Notes: generated from the sequence alone by a model not told the origin. Numbered from the stretch's first letter, positions 11,263-22,814 are shown. The stretch: 46,560 nt of DNA from Gracilaria vermiculophylla (GCA_019155205.2 JAHNZQ020000181.1:2377981-2424540); one strand, 5' to 3'. Numbers and translations are program-made.

Positions 11263-11789
11263 AACTTGATAACTGCTTAAGACCCAACATGTCCATAAAA
11301 AACCAATGTTTGTTCTTCTGTAGCATCTTTGTAAAAATATCAGCTGCCATATGTTCGGTAGGACAGTATGTAATTTTCACTTCTTCATTTTCCAAGCAGT
11401 CCTGAATATAGAAATACCGTATAGCAATGTGCTTTGATTTTCCATGGCATCCTTCCATTTTTGGAATTGCAATTTTAGACTGGTTGTCAACAAAAATTTG
11501 AATAGCTTGTTCTACACTAGTTTTAAGATCCTTCATGATTTTTGCCAACCATTTCACTTCTTTGACGGCCTCTGTAACTGCAACTAATTCGGTTTCTGTG
11601 GATGACAATGCCACACAATTTTGCTTTCGACTGCTCCACGACAGTAAACAATTTCCATAAAATGTAGCATATCCAGAGACTGTTTTTCTGTTTTTCGTAT
11701 TTCCCCACCTGGCATCATTGTAGACATAAAGTGACGGGTTGGTAGATTTTTTGTAAACGAGACAAAATTCTTTTGTCTTCTGAATATAC
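11261..11789 (-). pseudogene. Cop1 RNase H domain
   Basis: This is the C-terminal RNase H of the Copia polyprotein, which removes RNA from the RNA-DNA hybrid. It shows ALSSTETELVAVTEAVKEVK, IFVDNQSKIAI, KHIAIRYFYIQD and TEHMAADIFTKML, all classic Copia signatures, and ends just before the purine tract. The upstream part (RYIQKTKEFCLVYKK) spans to 11789, where the Gyp1 insertion begins; the frame then continues at 17055. There is a frame change near 11600-11710. Confidence 0.9.
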
Positions 11790-11794
11790 CTAAG

Positions 11795-12036
11795 TGTGAG
11801 CGGATGCGGCGCAAAGGTTTGTGCAAGTATGCAAGGCTCGATGCCTCCGAGTTTACTTAGGAGGCCGAAGAGTGTCGGCTTAAAAGGAGGGATGCTGTTT
11901 CCTTATCTGGAAACACCCTAGATTGGAGTGCTACCTACAAGAGGAGGTGTGCGCTGCTACCTACGCATTGTGTCGCAGTGCTGAAACTGAATGGGTGTAG
12001 GATTCTAAAAGAAGTGGTTGTAACGCATCCACTACA
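11795..12036 (-). repeat. 3' LTR of Gyp1
   Basis: 242 bp, direct repeat of 16808-17049; it is bordered on the outside by the CTAAG duplication. Confidence 0.93.
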
Positions 12037-12052
12037 CTTCCTTTCCTCAAAG
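12037..12052 (-). other. polypurine tract of Gyp1
   Basis: The minus strand reads TTGAGGAAAGGAAG next to the 3' LTR start. Confidence 0.7.
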
Positions 12053-12877
12053 TATTTTTCGAGCTTTGGCCACGAGGGTTGGCGAGCTGTTCATTTGGCG
12101 TAGTAGCTTGAGAACCAGTCCCGAAACGTCATCATACAAGCGAGAGAGTGGCTCGAGAGTGTCCTCCGAGTTTGGGAGTCCTTTCCAACGTACAAGAACG
12201 AACAATTCCTGCTTCTTCAACACTAGTTTCAACGGTCTGGCAACTGGCATGCCGGTCTCAGAGGAGAGCACATGCGCCATGATGCCTTCTGTGTTCAGAG
12301 AAGCATCATGATAAAACTTGAGACTGGTTCCATGTATGTTTTCCACTTTGCCGTTCCTGAGATCTTCAACTTGGTAGACGTAATCTGAGAGCGCCTGAAG
12401 GACACGTCGAGGTCCTCTCCAGCAAAGTTCAAGCTTCTCACCTGCAAAGAACTCTTCACGGACGACCAACACAAAGTCACCAATACTGAAGTTCGCCAGC
12501 TGTCCTCGAGAAGCACGAGTTCGCGAGCTATGACGGTTCTGCTGCAGCACGTTGTTGACTATGGGATGCAACTCAGGGCATCTAGCTTGATGATCTGCAA
12601 TGTTCAAACGCGTTCCCTTTGTGCTGCCGTCATTGTGATTGAGGTCACTTTTGATGTCCGCAGGAAAGTTGATATCGGTGGTGTCGATTCCATACCTGAA
12701 ATGGCAGTGATTGGAGCAATGTTGCCGCGACTTGGTGAAGGAGAGTTGTTCAACGCGCTCTGGATACTCGGGAGAAGATCTGGCCATTCCTTGTGATCCA
12801 TCTGCAGTTCTGAAACTAAGGCGCGGAACGTTCGCACAAGCTCTTTTCCAAGGCGTTCCACTGCTCCGCTGCTCCAA
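12047..12877 (-). pseudogene. Gyp1 integrase C-terminus with chromodomain
   Basis: The frame (276 codons) carries the integrase C-terminal fold (SIGDFVLVVREEFFAGEKL, WRGPRRVLQAL, HGTSLKFYHD) and then a chromodomain-like end (LFVLVRWKGLPNSEDTLEPL, LYDDV). In chromoviruses this domain steers integration to marked chromatin. One aromatic cage position of the usual DTWEP motif reads Leu. It overlaps the upstream integrase frame, so a frameshift lies between about 12650 and 12870. Confidence 0.85.
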
Positions 12878-13944
12878 GGCGTGTAAGGGAGCGTGAAGTG
12901 ATGAGGAACACGAAGGCCTTTCGTGACGAGACGTACAGTTTTATTCTTGAAGTGCGTTGGTCCGTCGGACATCAAACAATTCGGAACGTTGAAAGCCGCA
13001 GACCAGTCAAAGATCGCGAGGGCAGCATTCTCAGCTGTGGTTTCGGGTGTCGAGAAAAACCATTTGTAGTCTGAATGGTCATTTTGCAGCATTTGAACGT
13101 ATTTCTGTCCAGTCCAACTGGGACCGATTTCAATGTAATCGAACTGCAGCAAGTCGTTTGGCCTGGTGCCATGGACTGCAGGTCCAAATGGTCGCGGAAC
13201 CTTTTCACCTTCAAGTGTGGAGATGCAATGAATGCAAGCCTTAACGAACGCTTTGACGTCTGTGGACATTGTGCTCCAGAAATAATTCTTCGCGAGAGTC
13301 TGGGCCGTCACGTGCTGCCCACGGTGGGCGGCAGGGCCAGTATGGGCAATGATGCACAGTCGAAGTCGGATATCCGTGGCTTCATCTGGGATCCATAGGG
13401 CTTTCGCTGGAGTTGTCCATAAGCCGTTAACTTGCTTCATGTGCTCTGGGACTGTAGTGGGGTTGGTAGATTGGACTTTTGCGATTTCTTCAGCTGATGG
13501 CCAACAGAAGGAGTCCGAGTCTGTAGACGTTAGCAGGGGAATCCTAATCAGAAGAAGTACCGTACTGGGTGCTGACCAACGAGTCAGCATGTTAGACCAA
13601 ACAATGTCCAAACCACTGATGTGAAAGCAAGTGTAGGAGTAGGCATTCAGACGGAATGCCCATCGAAGAACCTTACGAGTCGACGACTGACTGAGATCTG
13701 GCACCAATGACAAAGGATCAAACAAGAATATCAAATTGTTGTGATCGGTAAAGAGATCAAATCCTGCTGATGTGGCTGCAAGCCAGTGCATTCGATCGAC
13801 AGTGGACATACTAGCGATTCCTTCTTTCTCCAATGTGGACCATCCAAGCTGCGTAGAGTTGAGCCTCCCAGAACAAAATGCGAGAGGGCTGTGGCGTTGT
13901 TCTTTGTAATCTTTCTCTAAGTCTTCTTGGGGCACCTGCGTCAC
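12604..13944 (-). pseudogene. Gyp1 RNase H and integrase core
   Basis: The N-terminal part is RNase H (TDASDTFWSGIVTQVP begins just upstream; then FCSGRLNSTQ, FTDHNNL). Next come the integrase zinc finger (AHTGPAAHRGQH, then CIHC) and the catalytic core: first Asp in LQFDYIEIGPSW, second in LMSDGPTHFKNK, Glu in PWSSGAVERLGKEL. All three catalytic residues are present. The frame breaks at both ends, on the N side near the assembly gap and on the C side in favour of the 12047-12877 frame. Confidence 0.9.
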
Positions 13945-14043
13945 GATTCCGGACCAAAATGTGTCAGATGCGTCGGTTTAAGTGCAAAGGCGCTGTCCTT
14001 CGTCGCGGTGTGCGAGAGTGACGAGATGCGAGAGAGCCGTCTT

Positions 14044-14143
14044 NNNNNNNNNNNNNNNNNNNNNNNNNNNNNNNNNNNNNNNNNNNNNNNNNNNNNNNNN
14101 NNNNNNNNNNNNNNNNNNNNNNNNNNNNNNNNNNNNNNNNNNN
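14044..14143. other. assembly gap, 100 N
   Basis: A run of exactly 100 N lies within Gyp1 RNase H, between TLDTEW and KTALSHLVTLAHRDE. The fixed length suggests a placeholder, not a measured gap. Confidence 0.99.
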
Positions 14144-14830
14144 CCATTCGGTGTCCAATGTAACGGAAGCAACTGCCCGCTCTGTCCATTTCCCGGCTTC
14201 AGCATACACTCTTTCCATGAAGTCATGAAGAGAAGAGATGAGGCTGGAGAAGTTGGGAATGCCTGTCTTCAGCCATTGCAAAGCGCAGAGAAACTGTTGC
14301 AGGTGTGCTCCATTGATTGGGGGTTCCATGTTGAGAAGGCCATTCAGTTGACGTGGGTCGTGTCGCACGCCTTCGGCCGAAATTATTCTGCCACACCAGC
14401 GGGTAGAGGTTGCAAACAGTATGCACTTCTTCGGATGTAGACGTACTGAGAATCGCGCACAAGTTTCGAAAAGGAGACGAATGCTGTCCAGCAGTCCCGT
14501 GACAGTTGCCGCATGAAAAAGCATGTCATCCAGCCAGTACAAGAGGTTTGTGCTATACTCCTTCTGTAGAATCGCAGCCAAAACCGATTGCAGATGCGAG
14601 GTTACGTTCGTTGTTCCATGAAGTACTCTGGTTGGTGAAAAAACGCCATCTGGGGTGATGAAGGACTTCAGCTCTTGCGACTTCTTGTCAAGAGGAAACT
14701 GCCAATAGCCATGTGAGAGATCGGAGGTGGCGAAGAAACGTGAGCCGGCGAGCTTCAGTAGGTGCTGATGCCCTTGGAGAGGATGGGTTGGAGTAAGCCA
14801 TCCCGGCTTTGACGAGATTCAATACAAAGT
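14144..14830 (-). pseudogene. Gyp1 reverse transcriptase
   Basis: This is the RNA-directed DNA polymerase of Gyp1. It has SFITPDGVFSPTRVLHGTTN, the catalytic LLYWLDDMLFH (YxDD box, here WLDD), RLHPKKCILFATS and GRIISAEGVRHDPRQ, then the connection to RNase H. The N-terminal part is in the 14688-16235 frame and a frameshift lies near 14690-14780. The gap cuts the C side. Confidence 0.9.
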
Positions 14831-16235
14831 CATTGAGAAACTTTCCCTGATCCTGTGAGTACTTTCGCAGCCGAACGCGAACTGGGCGCGCATCAGCCGT
14901 GAGCTGGATCTTCAGAGGCTCGACCTGGGCTGAAGGCCCAGAGGATAGTGATGTACGAAAGATGTCGAAGTGATCGTAGGCAATGTTCCTGAGTTGTGCT
15001 ACGTACTGCTCCCGAAGACCGTTTTTGGCTGCTGCCTCAATCATAATGTCCACTGCTTCGCAAATGTCTTCGTGTTGCGCACTGTCAATTGGGTCGAGAA
15101 GAGAGGGGTCTGGAAATGGATCGCAGTCTTCACGTGCGGTGTGGTAGTTGACTCTGGGGCGGTTCGGAGGTGGTTGCGTCGGTACTGATGTGTTGGTAGA
15201 GCTCTCCAAAACTGATGCCATGAGACGACTGAAGAAGCCTTTTACCGTGGTAGAGGTTGGGTTTCCCACTTCTGAGCAGTCCCAGGCGTTGAGAGCGAAC
15301 CGATTGTTGTCCAATAGAGTGTATGTGTCAACTCGCAAATGTTGCAACACAGGTCTTCCTATCAGAAGGTCTTCGCAAGCAAGATCATTGTCTGCAACAA
15401 GGAAGGAGATATTCAGAAGCGCCAAATTTCCGGAGGCGAGCTGCAGAATGGTGCGAGGTGCAGTCCATTTCCTTGAGAAGGTGAACTTTTGAGCGGACCC
15501 TGCATTCCTTTTCTTGAGCGCCACGGCTAGAGACACTTTGTCAATGGGGGATATCTTTCCAATGCCTTTTGCTACAGCACTTTCCGCCAGCGGGGGAGAC
15601 ACAATGCTGTCGTCGCTCCCATCGTCACAACGCCCAGTTGTGTCCATGGATGTCTTGCAATTCGATACAGTAACCAAACAATCCGCATCAGTCAATGGCT
15701 GAAGACGAGCAACGACACGAGGATTTCCCGGGGTGTTTCTCGCTTTCTGAGAGCGTGTAGAACGAGATGGACCGTCTGCAGCTTTCTTAGCAGCGATGTC
15801 GGCTTTCAGGGTTTCTTTTTCCTCATCCGTTGACATTTGGCAGTCGTCAATCCAATGGCGTTCCCCTTTCTGCTGACATGGGGGATGCGGGCAGAACGGC
15901 GGTGGTCGGCGTGAAGTGTTCCTCCGAGTAGATGGGTTATTTTCTGAGGAGGAACGCGTAGACTCTACGTCATTATGAGTTGTCCTTGGCTGATTATGAG
16001 ACACGTTCGTTGTGCTGCGAGACTTGGTCCCCTTTGTTTTCTGTAGAGGACCGTTGTCAAGGATCTGGAAAGCTCTGCCCCTGTCACTGCATGTTTCATG
16101 AAACCTTTGAAGTCCGAATTGAGAGATACATATACGAGTTCTAAGTCCGTTTGCAAGCGTTGTTGCAGAGATCGAGGCTTGATTGCTCCAATCAAATGTC
16201 CGACTGCCAGCTTCGGGTGCTCCTTCATGAACCAA
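14688..16235 (-). pseudogene. Gyp1 gag C-terminus, protease, RT N-terminus
   Basis: A 515-codon frame. In order: a Ser/Arg-rich linker, a Cys/His finger (CPHPPCQQKGERHWIDDC), the aspartic protease (SMDTTGRCDDGSDDSIVSPP, later DLLIGRPVLQHL), a spacer, then the start of RT (VRVRLRKYSQDQ, LVKAGMAYSNPSSP). The protease has DTG followed by RCDDGSDDS, so the active-site loop is duplicated or extended compared with the usual DTGA. The gag N-terminus is in another frame (15965-16756). Confidence 0.85.
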
Positions 16236-16756
16236 GTGAGACCATTGCGTCGCAATGCTGACACGTAGTTGGTGAACAAGTGTTTCATGCGTGAACGAGA
16301 AGATCTATCACTCATGTCCATTGAGACTTCTTTGCGGATTATGGATTCAATTGCGGCGATGGTCATTATGTCCTTGTCTTCTTGGGCTTCTGATTCCAAA
16401 TACGCCCGTAATTTCTCGTCGGTAAGATCACCGACTTTCTTGACGCCAGAAATGTAGTCAAAATCTATCGACAACTCGAGCCATGCAGCGTCGACACAGT
16501 GGGAAAGATTAACCGGGCGCACAGGTTCTGTCGTAGTTGAGTCCACAACAGCCAGTTGAAGAGCACGGGCCGTAACTTCCTTGACGTACTGGTCATAATG
16601 ATGCAGAAAAACTCGAATAGCCTTTGGGGTGGTTGAGATAAGGCGGGGCTGGTTAACTGAAAAAGCAACAGATGATGGAGGTTGAAGAATGAAGTTATCA
16701 TCCTGAATGTCTTGAGATTTTGTTGGTAATGTGTGCTGCATCGAAGCGGTCGCCAT
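15965..16756 (-). pseudogene. Gyp1 gag N-terminal part
   Basis: It starts with ATG at 16756 (MATASMQHTLPTKSQ), 52 bases inside the 5' LTR. The sequence is a helical capsid-like region (FLHHYDQYVKEVTARALQLA, LRAYLESEAQEDKD, MKHLFTNYVSALRRNGL). It leaves frame near 16100-16230, where the 14688-16235 frame continues. There is no recognisable domain beyond the general Gag fold; the assignment follows from position. Confidence 0.8.
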
Positions 16757-16807
16757 TGTTGTTGATCGAACGAGATACGATACAACCGCAGTCTCACAAG
16801 TGATCAC

Positions 16808-17049
16808 TGTGCGCCGACGCGGCGCAAAGGTTTGTGCAAGTGTGCAAGGCTCGATGCCTCCGAGTTTACTTAGGAGGCCGAGGAGTGTCGGCTTTAAAGG
16901 AGGGATGGTGTTTCCTTATCTGGAAGCACCCTAGATTGGAGTGCTACCTACAAGATGAGTTGTGCGCTGCTACCTACGCATTGGGTCGCAGTGCTGAAAC
17001 TGAATGGGTGTAGGATTCTAAAAAAAGTGGTTGTAACGCATCCACTACA
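16808..17049 (-). repeat. 5' LTR of Gyp1
   Basis: 242 bp, repeats 11795-12036; the target duplication CTAAG follows at 17050-17054. Confidence 0.93.
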
Positions 17050-17054
17050 CTAAG

Positions 17055-17919
17055 AACCCTTTTGCATGCTTTTCAATGTTCTGTACAATGCTCTTCAGAA
17101 AACTGACTTAATTTGCCAACTGCATATGCTAGATCAGGACGCTTCCCTAGCATAAGATACACAAGGGAACCAATTAATTCTCTGTAGGGAACGCCCGTAA
17201 TTATTTCATCAGTTCCACATTTTTGTAAAAGTACTGTTCGCCTCCACAGGTGTATTAATTTCCTTGCAGTTCTCCATATTAAATCGTTTAAGCACAGTTC
17301 TTGCGTATGCACTTTGACATAATTTTAGAATTCCTTTTTCTCGATTATAGTCGATTTCAATGCCTAGTACATGCCGAATTTCTCCAAGATCCTTCATTTG
17401 GAATTTAGAACTTAGTTCATGCTTCACAAAACTTAACACTTTTGGACTTTTATTTGCCAGTACTAAGTCTTCGACATATAGTGCAATAAATACATCATGG
17501 TCATCAATATTTGCAACAAATATTCCACTGTCTCCATGAGCTTTCGAAAATTTCATGTTGCTCAAAACCGAGCTAATCATTTTGTACCACGCCCTTGGCG
17601 CCTGTTTTAGTCCATAAATTGTCTTCGTTAGCTTGCAGATGTGATTAGGATTTTTTGAGTCAATAAAACTCTCAGGCTGTTCCATAAAAATTTCTTCCTC
17701 CAACACTCCATTTAAGAACGCTGTTTTAACATTCATTTGGGTAATGAACTTTTTTTGTTCGAGTGCTACAGCCAGCATAGTCCGTAAAGAAGCCATGCGT
17801 ACAACTGGAGCGTATGTGTCAAAATAATCAATGCCATATTTCTGCTGATACCCTTTGCACACCAGTCTTGCCTTAAATATTTTCTTTTGATTCTTGGTTT
17901 CTGATTTTATCTTGAAAAC
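17055..17919 (-). pseudogene. Cop1 reverse transcriptase
   Basis: Copia RT with YAPVVRMASLRTMLAVAL, MNVKTAFLNGVLEEEIFMEQP, YGLKQAPRAWYKM, ALYVEDLVLANK, YLMLGKRPDLAYAVGKLSQF. The catalytic YVDD box reads YVED, so the first metal-binding Asp is Glu. A stop (TGA in place of Trp) lies just before the Gyp1 insertion, and a frameshift lies near 17220-17310. RNase H continues on the far side of Gyp1. Confidence 0.92.
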
Positions 17920-18420
17920 CTATTTTGGTTGCAAAATATGCATGTCTGATTTTCGAGGGACCAGTTTCCAAGTATTATTCTCGTATAAAGAATTAATTTC
18001 TCTTTCCATTGCAGATGCCCAATAATGTTTCTGAACCCCTGACATGGCCTCCTGTACATTATTTGGTTCTGTTTTGTTTGCAAGCATCATTACTGCACCG
18101 GCAGCAGTATCCTCATTTTCATCAGCATGCTCATATGTGAGCCATGTTGGCTGTCTTCCAGTTCTCCCACTTCTCCGTGGGATGCTTTCTGGTGCTTGCT
18201 CATTTTCTGGAGGTGGGTTGTAAGCCTCAAAATTTTCCGAATCATTTTCCTTTTCAGTGTTCGGCATTACTTCTTTTTCTTTTGAGTTTTCTGGTTCAAA
18301 AGAAATTTCTTCTTCCATTGAGATTATTTTTGGGGCTTCTAGAAAAGTTTCCGTTCCACTTACAACCACACTTCTGGTTGTATCGTCCATGAAGCGATAA
18401 TTTCTACCTTCGTATCCCAA
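17920..18420 (-). pseudogene. Cop1 integrase-RT linker and RT N-terminus
   Basis: It starts in the integrase C-terminal region (GYEGRNYRFMDDTTRSVVVS), runs through an acidic linker, then the Copia RT entry (RRSGRTGRQPTWLTYEHA, WASAMEREINSLYENNTWKL). A stop at 17920 interrupts it before the main RT block. Confidence 0.85.
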
Positions 18421-18447
18421 AAATGTACATAAACTTGACTTGGCATC

Positions 18448-19153
18448 TCATTTCTTTCTATGATCATCTGGAATAAAAAAATAGGCCTTCCACCCAAATA
18501 CTTTGAGATGAGAAGTATTTGGTTTCTTTCCGAACCATTTTTCATGGGGACTGCAATTGCCTAGAATTTTTGTAGGAACAAAATTCCTAATCACATTTGC
18601 AGTTTGAATAGCTTCAGCCCAAAACGTTCTGGGTATGTCCTGAAAGTAAAGCATACATCTTGCTATTTCACAGAGTGTTTGGTTACTTCTTTCCGCCACA
18701 CCATTCTGTTGAGGTTAGTGTGCTCCAGTACCCTCGTGGATGATAACTTTGTGGTTGAAATAAATTTCAAATGCCTTAGAAAAATATTCTCCCCCTCCAT
18801 CAGTTCTATTTCGTTTGATAGAAATTCCTTCTTGATTTTCAACCATAATCCGAAATTCTCGGGTTCTTTCAAATGCTTCGTTTTTGGAACGGAGAAAATA
18901 CACAAATGATTTTCTTGTGTAATCATCAATAAAGGTTATGAAATACAATTTTCCTCGTTTGGATTTTGTAATCATAGGTCCACAAAGATCCGTGTGTATG
19001 AGTTCTAATTTTCCCTTTGATTGAAAATTTCCTAATGACGGAAATGATTTTGAACCCATTTTCCCAAGTACACATCCCTTGCATATACTTATATCTTTCT
19101 GTTCCTTTTTCTGGAACACCATCTGCGGTTTTCTTCGATACGATTTTGCTCAA
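18448..19153 (-). pseudogene. Cop1 integrase
   Basis: The zinc-finger side (ISICKGCVLGKMGSKSFP) is followed by the core: Asp in LELIHTDLCGPM, Asp in RNRTDGGGEYFSK and Glu in NGVAERSNQTLCEIARCML. The domain then ends with FWAEAIQTANVIRNFVPTK and HLKVFGWKAYFFIPDDHR. A TAA lies just before PQQNGVAERS (about 18715) and there is a frame change near 19120. All three catalytic acids are readable. Confidence 0.92.
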
Positions 19154-19240
19154 GACTGATTTTCCAGCATGTCCTAGTCTGACATGCCAAAGTTCTTGCT
19201 CCGTTATAGTGGCTGAGTATGCTACATAAGTTTCCTCGAT

Positions 19241-19648
19241 CTACTTTGAGCTCTTAAAGCAGTAGGTAGAATTTTCTTTCTTGACATGAAGGAGTTTTGC
19301 ATTTGAATATTTGGATAAAACGGTGCAGCACCCTTTTTGAAAATAAACTCGATGTCCACGTTCATCAATTTGCCCAATAGATAAAAATTTTGTAGCAATT
19401 TCCGGGACAAATAAAACATCTTGCACAGGCTGTGTCTTCTTAGACCCATTCACAGAAATTTCCATAAGTATGTTTCCCTTTTCAGTTGATTTGACATGGG
19501 TTCCATCTCCTAGTCTGATGGTAACTTGCTTAGTTCTTTTTAAAGTTTCCTCCATAAACCACTTTCGATTATTGGTCATGTGGAAGGATGCACCAGAGTC
19601 CACATAACATGTTCCATAGATTTTTCTTTGGTCCTGTTCAGCCATCAA
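19241..19648 (-). pseudogene. Cop1 protease and pre-integrase region
   Basis: The aspartic protease signature CYVDSGASFHMTNNRKWF is followed by VTIRLGDGTHVKSTEKGNI, VLFVPEIATKFLSIGQ and the gag-pre-integrase region. It overlaps the gag end by 11 bases in another frame, either a decay frameshift or a programmed one; the sequence alone does not decide. Confidence 0.88.
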
Positions 19649-20378
19649 AAAAATTTCTGGAGGACGTATTGCTCGTGTTGGGCTGTTTAGAATTTTTCGT
19701 ATCCTTTATGCGTTTTCTACAGTCCACAATTTTGTGCCCTTTCTTTCCAAAGTAGTGACAGTTATAGGGAAATTTGTATTTTTGATTGTTGACTTTTCCC
19801 TGCAGTAGAATTCCAGATTTTCCTTGCTCTTCAGACGATTTTTGTCTGGACTCTTCAAGCAAAATTCTAGCGTGAATTTCTTCAATGCTTAGCTTTTCAG
19901 CTATATTTTTCAATTTAACAACCAAACTTTCATAGCTTTTTGGTAAGCTACGCAATAATCTCATAATATATTCTTTTTTTATTTTATCCACCCCGAGCTG
20001 TTTCAATTTCGTTTTGAGACGTTTTAATTCTTCTATATGTTGTTTGGCTGATTCTTCTTCGTGGAGCCTTTTTGACGTAAAGCGCTCCTCCGTGTCCATT
20101 TTGTTCGCTATACCCTTATTTTCGTAAACTTCTGCTAGGGCGTTCCGGCCTTCTGTACCGGTTTTGCGTGACTCAACATAGACTATTTGATTATCATCGA
20201 CTGATAAACAAATATCTATTAATGCTTACTCATTAGCAGTAGCATTATTTTCTTCTTCTGATACAGCTTTCCAATACCCCTTCTTCTTAAGGTAATTTGT
20301 CATGCAAAATTTCCAAGAGAAATAATTATCTCCATTAAGTTTCTCTATTTTGAACGTGCTTTTCTCTTCTACATCCAT
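19638..20378 (-). pseudogene. Cop1 gag
   Basis: Reads from the ATG at 20378 (MDVEEKSTFKIEKLNGDNYF, then SWKFCMTNYL), the typical Copia Gag start, through LRSLPKSYESLVVKLKNIAE to a CCHC-type knuckle CHYFGKKGHKIVDC. The second Cys of the knuckle reads Phe. One in-frame TAA lies at 20226-20228. The frame is otherwise open. Confidence 0.88.
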
Positions 20379-20638
20379 GATTCTTGTTGACGTCAATTAA
20401 CGAATTTTGATTTTCAAAAGTGACACAGCGTACTGTACTGAACGGTCGATTACGGTTCTTGACGGTTTTTGACGGTTTTGCCCGATTCTGATGGTACGGT
20501 TTTTTGAAATTCTGATTTCTGTACTGTACGATTCTATGGTTTTCGTACAACCTCGAACTTCTATGATGTTGTTCGGATTTCAAGTTCACAGCCGACTTCT
20601 AAGCTGTTGTACTAGCGACGAGATTGACTTAGGCGTAG

Positions 20639-20653
20639 TCTGGGCCCACAACC
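20639..20653 (-). other. primer-binding site of Cop1 (half-tRNA-iMet)
   Basis: The minus strand reads GGTTGTGGGCCCAGA directly after the LTR end. It matches the anticodon-arm complement of initiator tRNA (GGTTATGGGCCCAGC) except at two bases. Confidence 0.8.
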
Positions 20654-20937
20654 TATTGTTAATAGGTGTAGTACAGAGCTTAGGATAAACTTGAGTAAAC
20701 GCACTGTTGTTTTATCTCGATGACTCGGCTTGACTTCTTTCATTCATCAAACCTGGTCTGCAAATCTTTCTTATATAGTGTTCTCATAATATTCTATAGT
20801 CTTCTAGAACTTCTAAAAGTTTCTATCATAAAGCATAAAATACTTCTACATAATTTCTTCTATAGAACTTTCTAGAAGTCTCTAGATATTAGCAGTTTCT
20901 ATTTTATTCCTAGAAGCTTCTAGATGCTTCTACAACA
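20654..20937 (-). repeat. 5' LTR of Cop1
   Basis: 284 bp, about 95% identical to 10972-11253; the TATA box and purine-pyrimidine palindromes are shared. Confidence 0.92.
20865..20877 (-). promoter_or_regulatory. heat-shock element in Cop1 5' LTR
   Basis: GAA-CT-TTC-TA-GAA. The spacer differs from the 3' LTR copy (CC), but all three GAA/TTC units are kept. Confidence 0.65.
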
Positions 20938-22814
20938 CATTACATTCAATCGATCGGTTGCGTTTGCAAGAAAACTGCATTGGCAGTTTGTGACAGAAAT
21001 CCACATGTACGGTATGGCGTCAAGCTCAAAATCCAGTGCATAAAGAAGGGATAATAACGATGAGGTCTTCGTAGACGCAGTGTGACTTTATATGATAATG
21101 TCCTTTTGATCGGATACACTGGGAATCGCACCCAGTCGAATATCAGTAGCTGTGTGATTAAAAAGATCTTTCCCACATTCTCCAACAACTCTTCCTATTC
21201 GACAAGAGCTTCAATGTCAACACCACAAAACATGTAGTTGTTGTATTCATCATGTGGAAGAACATCACCTTCTTGAATGTCCACATCTACTACACCAACG
21301 AGCAAGCAGTCCCCTGCTATTGTCATCCGAATTTCCAGATGAAGAACAGCATTTTCGCTCTAATGTGTAGGTACACGGCTTAGGTTCACAGCTTCATCTT
21401 AGTTGCTTGTTCCCTCAACTATTCTGTACCGCGCATAATTTTCTTCTGATCTCGCGATTTCACTTCTGCTTCATATTCAGGCACTTTGTCCACTATTTCC
21501 AGCATAGCACAACGTTGTTGTGCAAAAGCAAATAAAAAGGATCAGAGATGGGATACAATTGATTGAATTGCAATTATTTACAATCGAAAGATTGCGATCC
21601 ACGACTGCTCTTGATCTTCAAGATTGCAATCTGATTGAAGCGGAAGCAACCCTTCATCCCATCAGATTGGCAGTATTTGACGGAGATCTTTATATTAGGT
21701 TCTCTTGCTGATATTGAAAGATTGCGTTCATTTGCAGAAAAAACTGTGTGTGGCAACAGCATGCGTAAATGACTTTGATTGTTTGAAGCGATTGTTTTTC
21801 TCTGTGTTAACTCAGGGTTTTGGGAGTTAGGTTTCGTATCGGAAGCTTTCGCACTGTCTTTGAAAAAGTCCGGGAGTAGTCTTTGACAAGGATTGCAATC
21901 CAGATAGTGGCCGACAATCACTGATGGCGGTCAGAATTCTGTACGGTAACTATTTTGAAATCGCGATTGCAAATGAAATGACAGAAACCCATCCCATCAC
22001 CGTCAAATTGGTACCACCCTTAAAAAAGATGTTCAACCTCCCAAAAAACCACTATATGTCATCGCGCTTCAATCGTAAACCGTGAATATCAAAGCGTTCA
22101 AAGTCTTCATTGATGCAATCCAATATTTCCCAGAGTAATTAGTACCTTGTATCGAGTTCAACTCTTCAGAAAGAAAGAAACGACTCACCATCTTTTCTCC
22201 CTGTTTAGAAATGCGTCCTACAATGAACTTCAAACTCAGTGAGGCGTATCTAATCGAAGTCAACGGAGACTATACACATATTGATATCCACCAGCTGCAT
22301 TCCAAGTACTAAGACATGTCACACATCTTCAGAACGGATTTGTGTTCCAGACGTACGCACTTTTGCTCCACGGTACCCGCTTTTCCCTCTAGTTTCATCT
22401 CTCTCTGTCGCCGTGCTCGCCTGCTTTCTCTCCTTTTCCATTTGCAAGGCTCATTTCTGCACCAGATCATTTCGTCACATTCATTTCCAATAGTTGCTAA
22501 ACAGCCCCGCTCCGCCCCGCCCCGCCCAATCATTTGCTCCCACTGCATAATTACTCGTTCTAGGACTAAAATGCAACGACGCCAGGCACAGACCAATACA
22601 GCCCGGCCCGGAACAAACTGCAAGTATCTGCAGCCAAATCTCAGACGCCGCCCTACAAACGATCGATGGCAAAACTAAATCCTGAAGCTTCATCAAGATC
22701 AATCCACCACGATAACAAGGAGGCCAAAATCTGTAGGATCTACTCCACATCTTTCGACGAATGTAAGAAACTTGGGCTTCCCTTTACTGTCCATTTTAAG
22801 ATGTGCGCTCCTTG
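20938..22814. other. unassigned sequence
   Basis: No gene is recognised. A minus-strand open run at 21198-21360 (contains DCLLVGVVDVDIQEGDVLPH) looks protein-like but matches nothing I know. Bases 22501-22528 contain clustered CCGCCC boxes. Confidence 0.4.

Larger units (their letters stand above)
11795..17049 (-). mobile_element. Gyp1: Gypsy chromovirus, inserted in Cop1
   Basis: A 5255-bp Ty3/Gypsy element with two 242-bp LTRs (TGTGAGCGG...CACTACA, about 12 differences, 95% identical) and a perfect 5-bp target duplication CTAAG at 11790-11794 and 17050-17054. The order on the minus strand is gag, protease, RT, RNase H, integrase, chromodomain. Frameshifts lie between gag and protease, in RT and in integrase, and a 100-N gap lies in RNase H. 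It is a recent but no longer intact insertion, younger than Cop1. Confidence 0.95.
10972..20937 (-). mobile_element. Cop1: Copia LTR retrotransposon, split by Gyp1
   Basis: Full Copia order on the minus strand: 5' LTR (20654-20937), half-tRNA-iMet primer site, gag, protease, integrase, RT, RNase H, purine tract, 3' LTR (10972-11253). The two LTRs differ at about 13 of 283 bases (about 95% identical). Gyp1 (11795-17049) lies between RT and RNase H, and the Copia reading frame resumes exactly across its CTAAG duplication. The outer flanks (CGCCT and CATTA) do not match, so the two ends may come from recombination, or the duplication has decayed. Scattered stops and frameshifts make it non-autonomous now. 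Confidence 0.92.

Noticed and set aside
22281..22750. Opposed frames of about 90-120 codons near 22.5 kb as genes
   Set aside because: They are low-complexity, Ser/Pro/Arg-driven, mutually overlapping and lack any motif.
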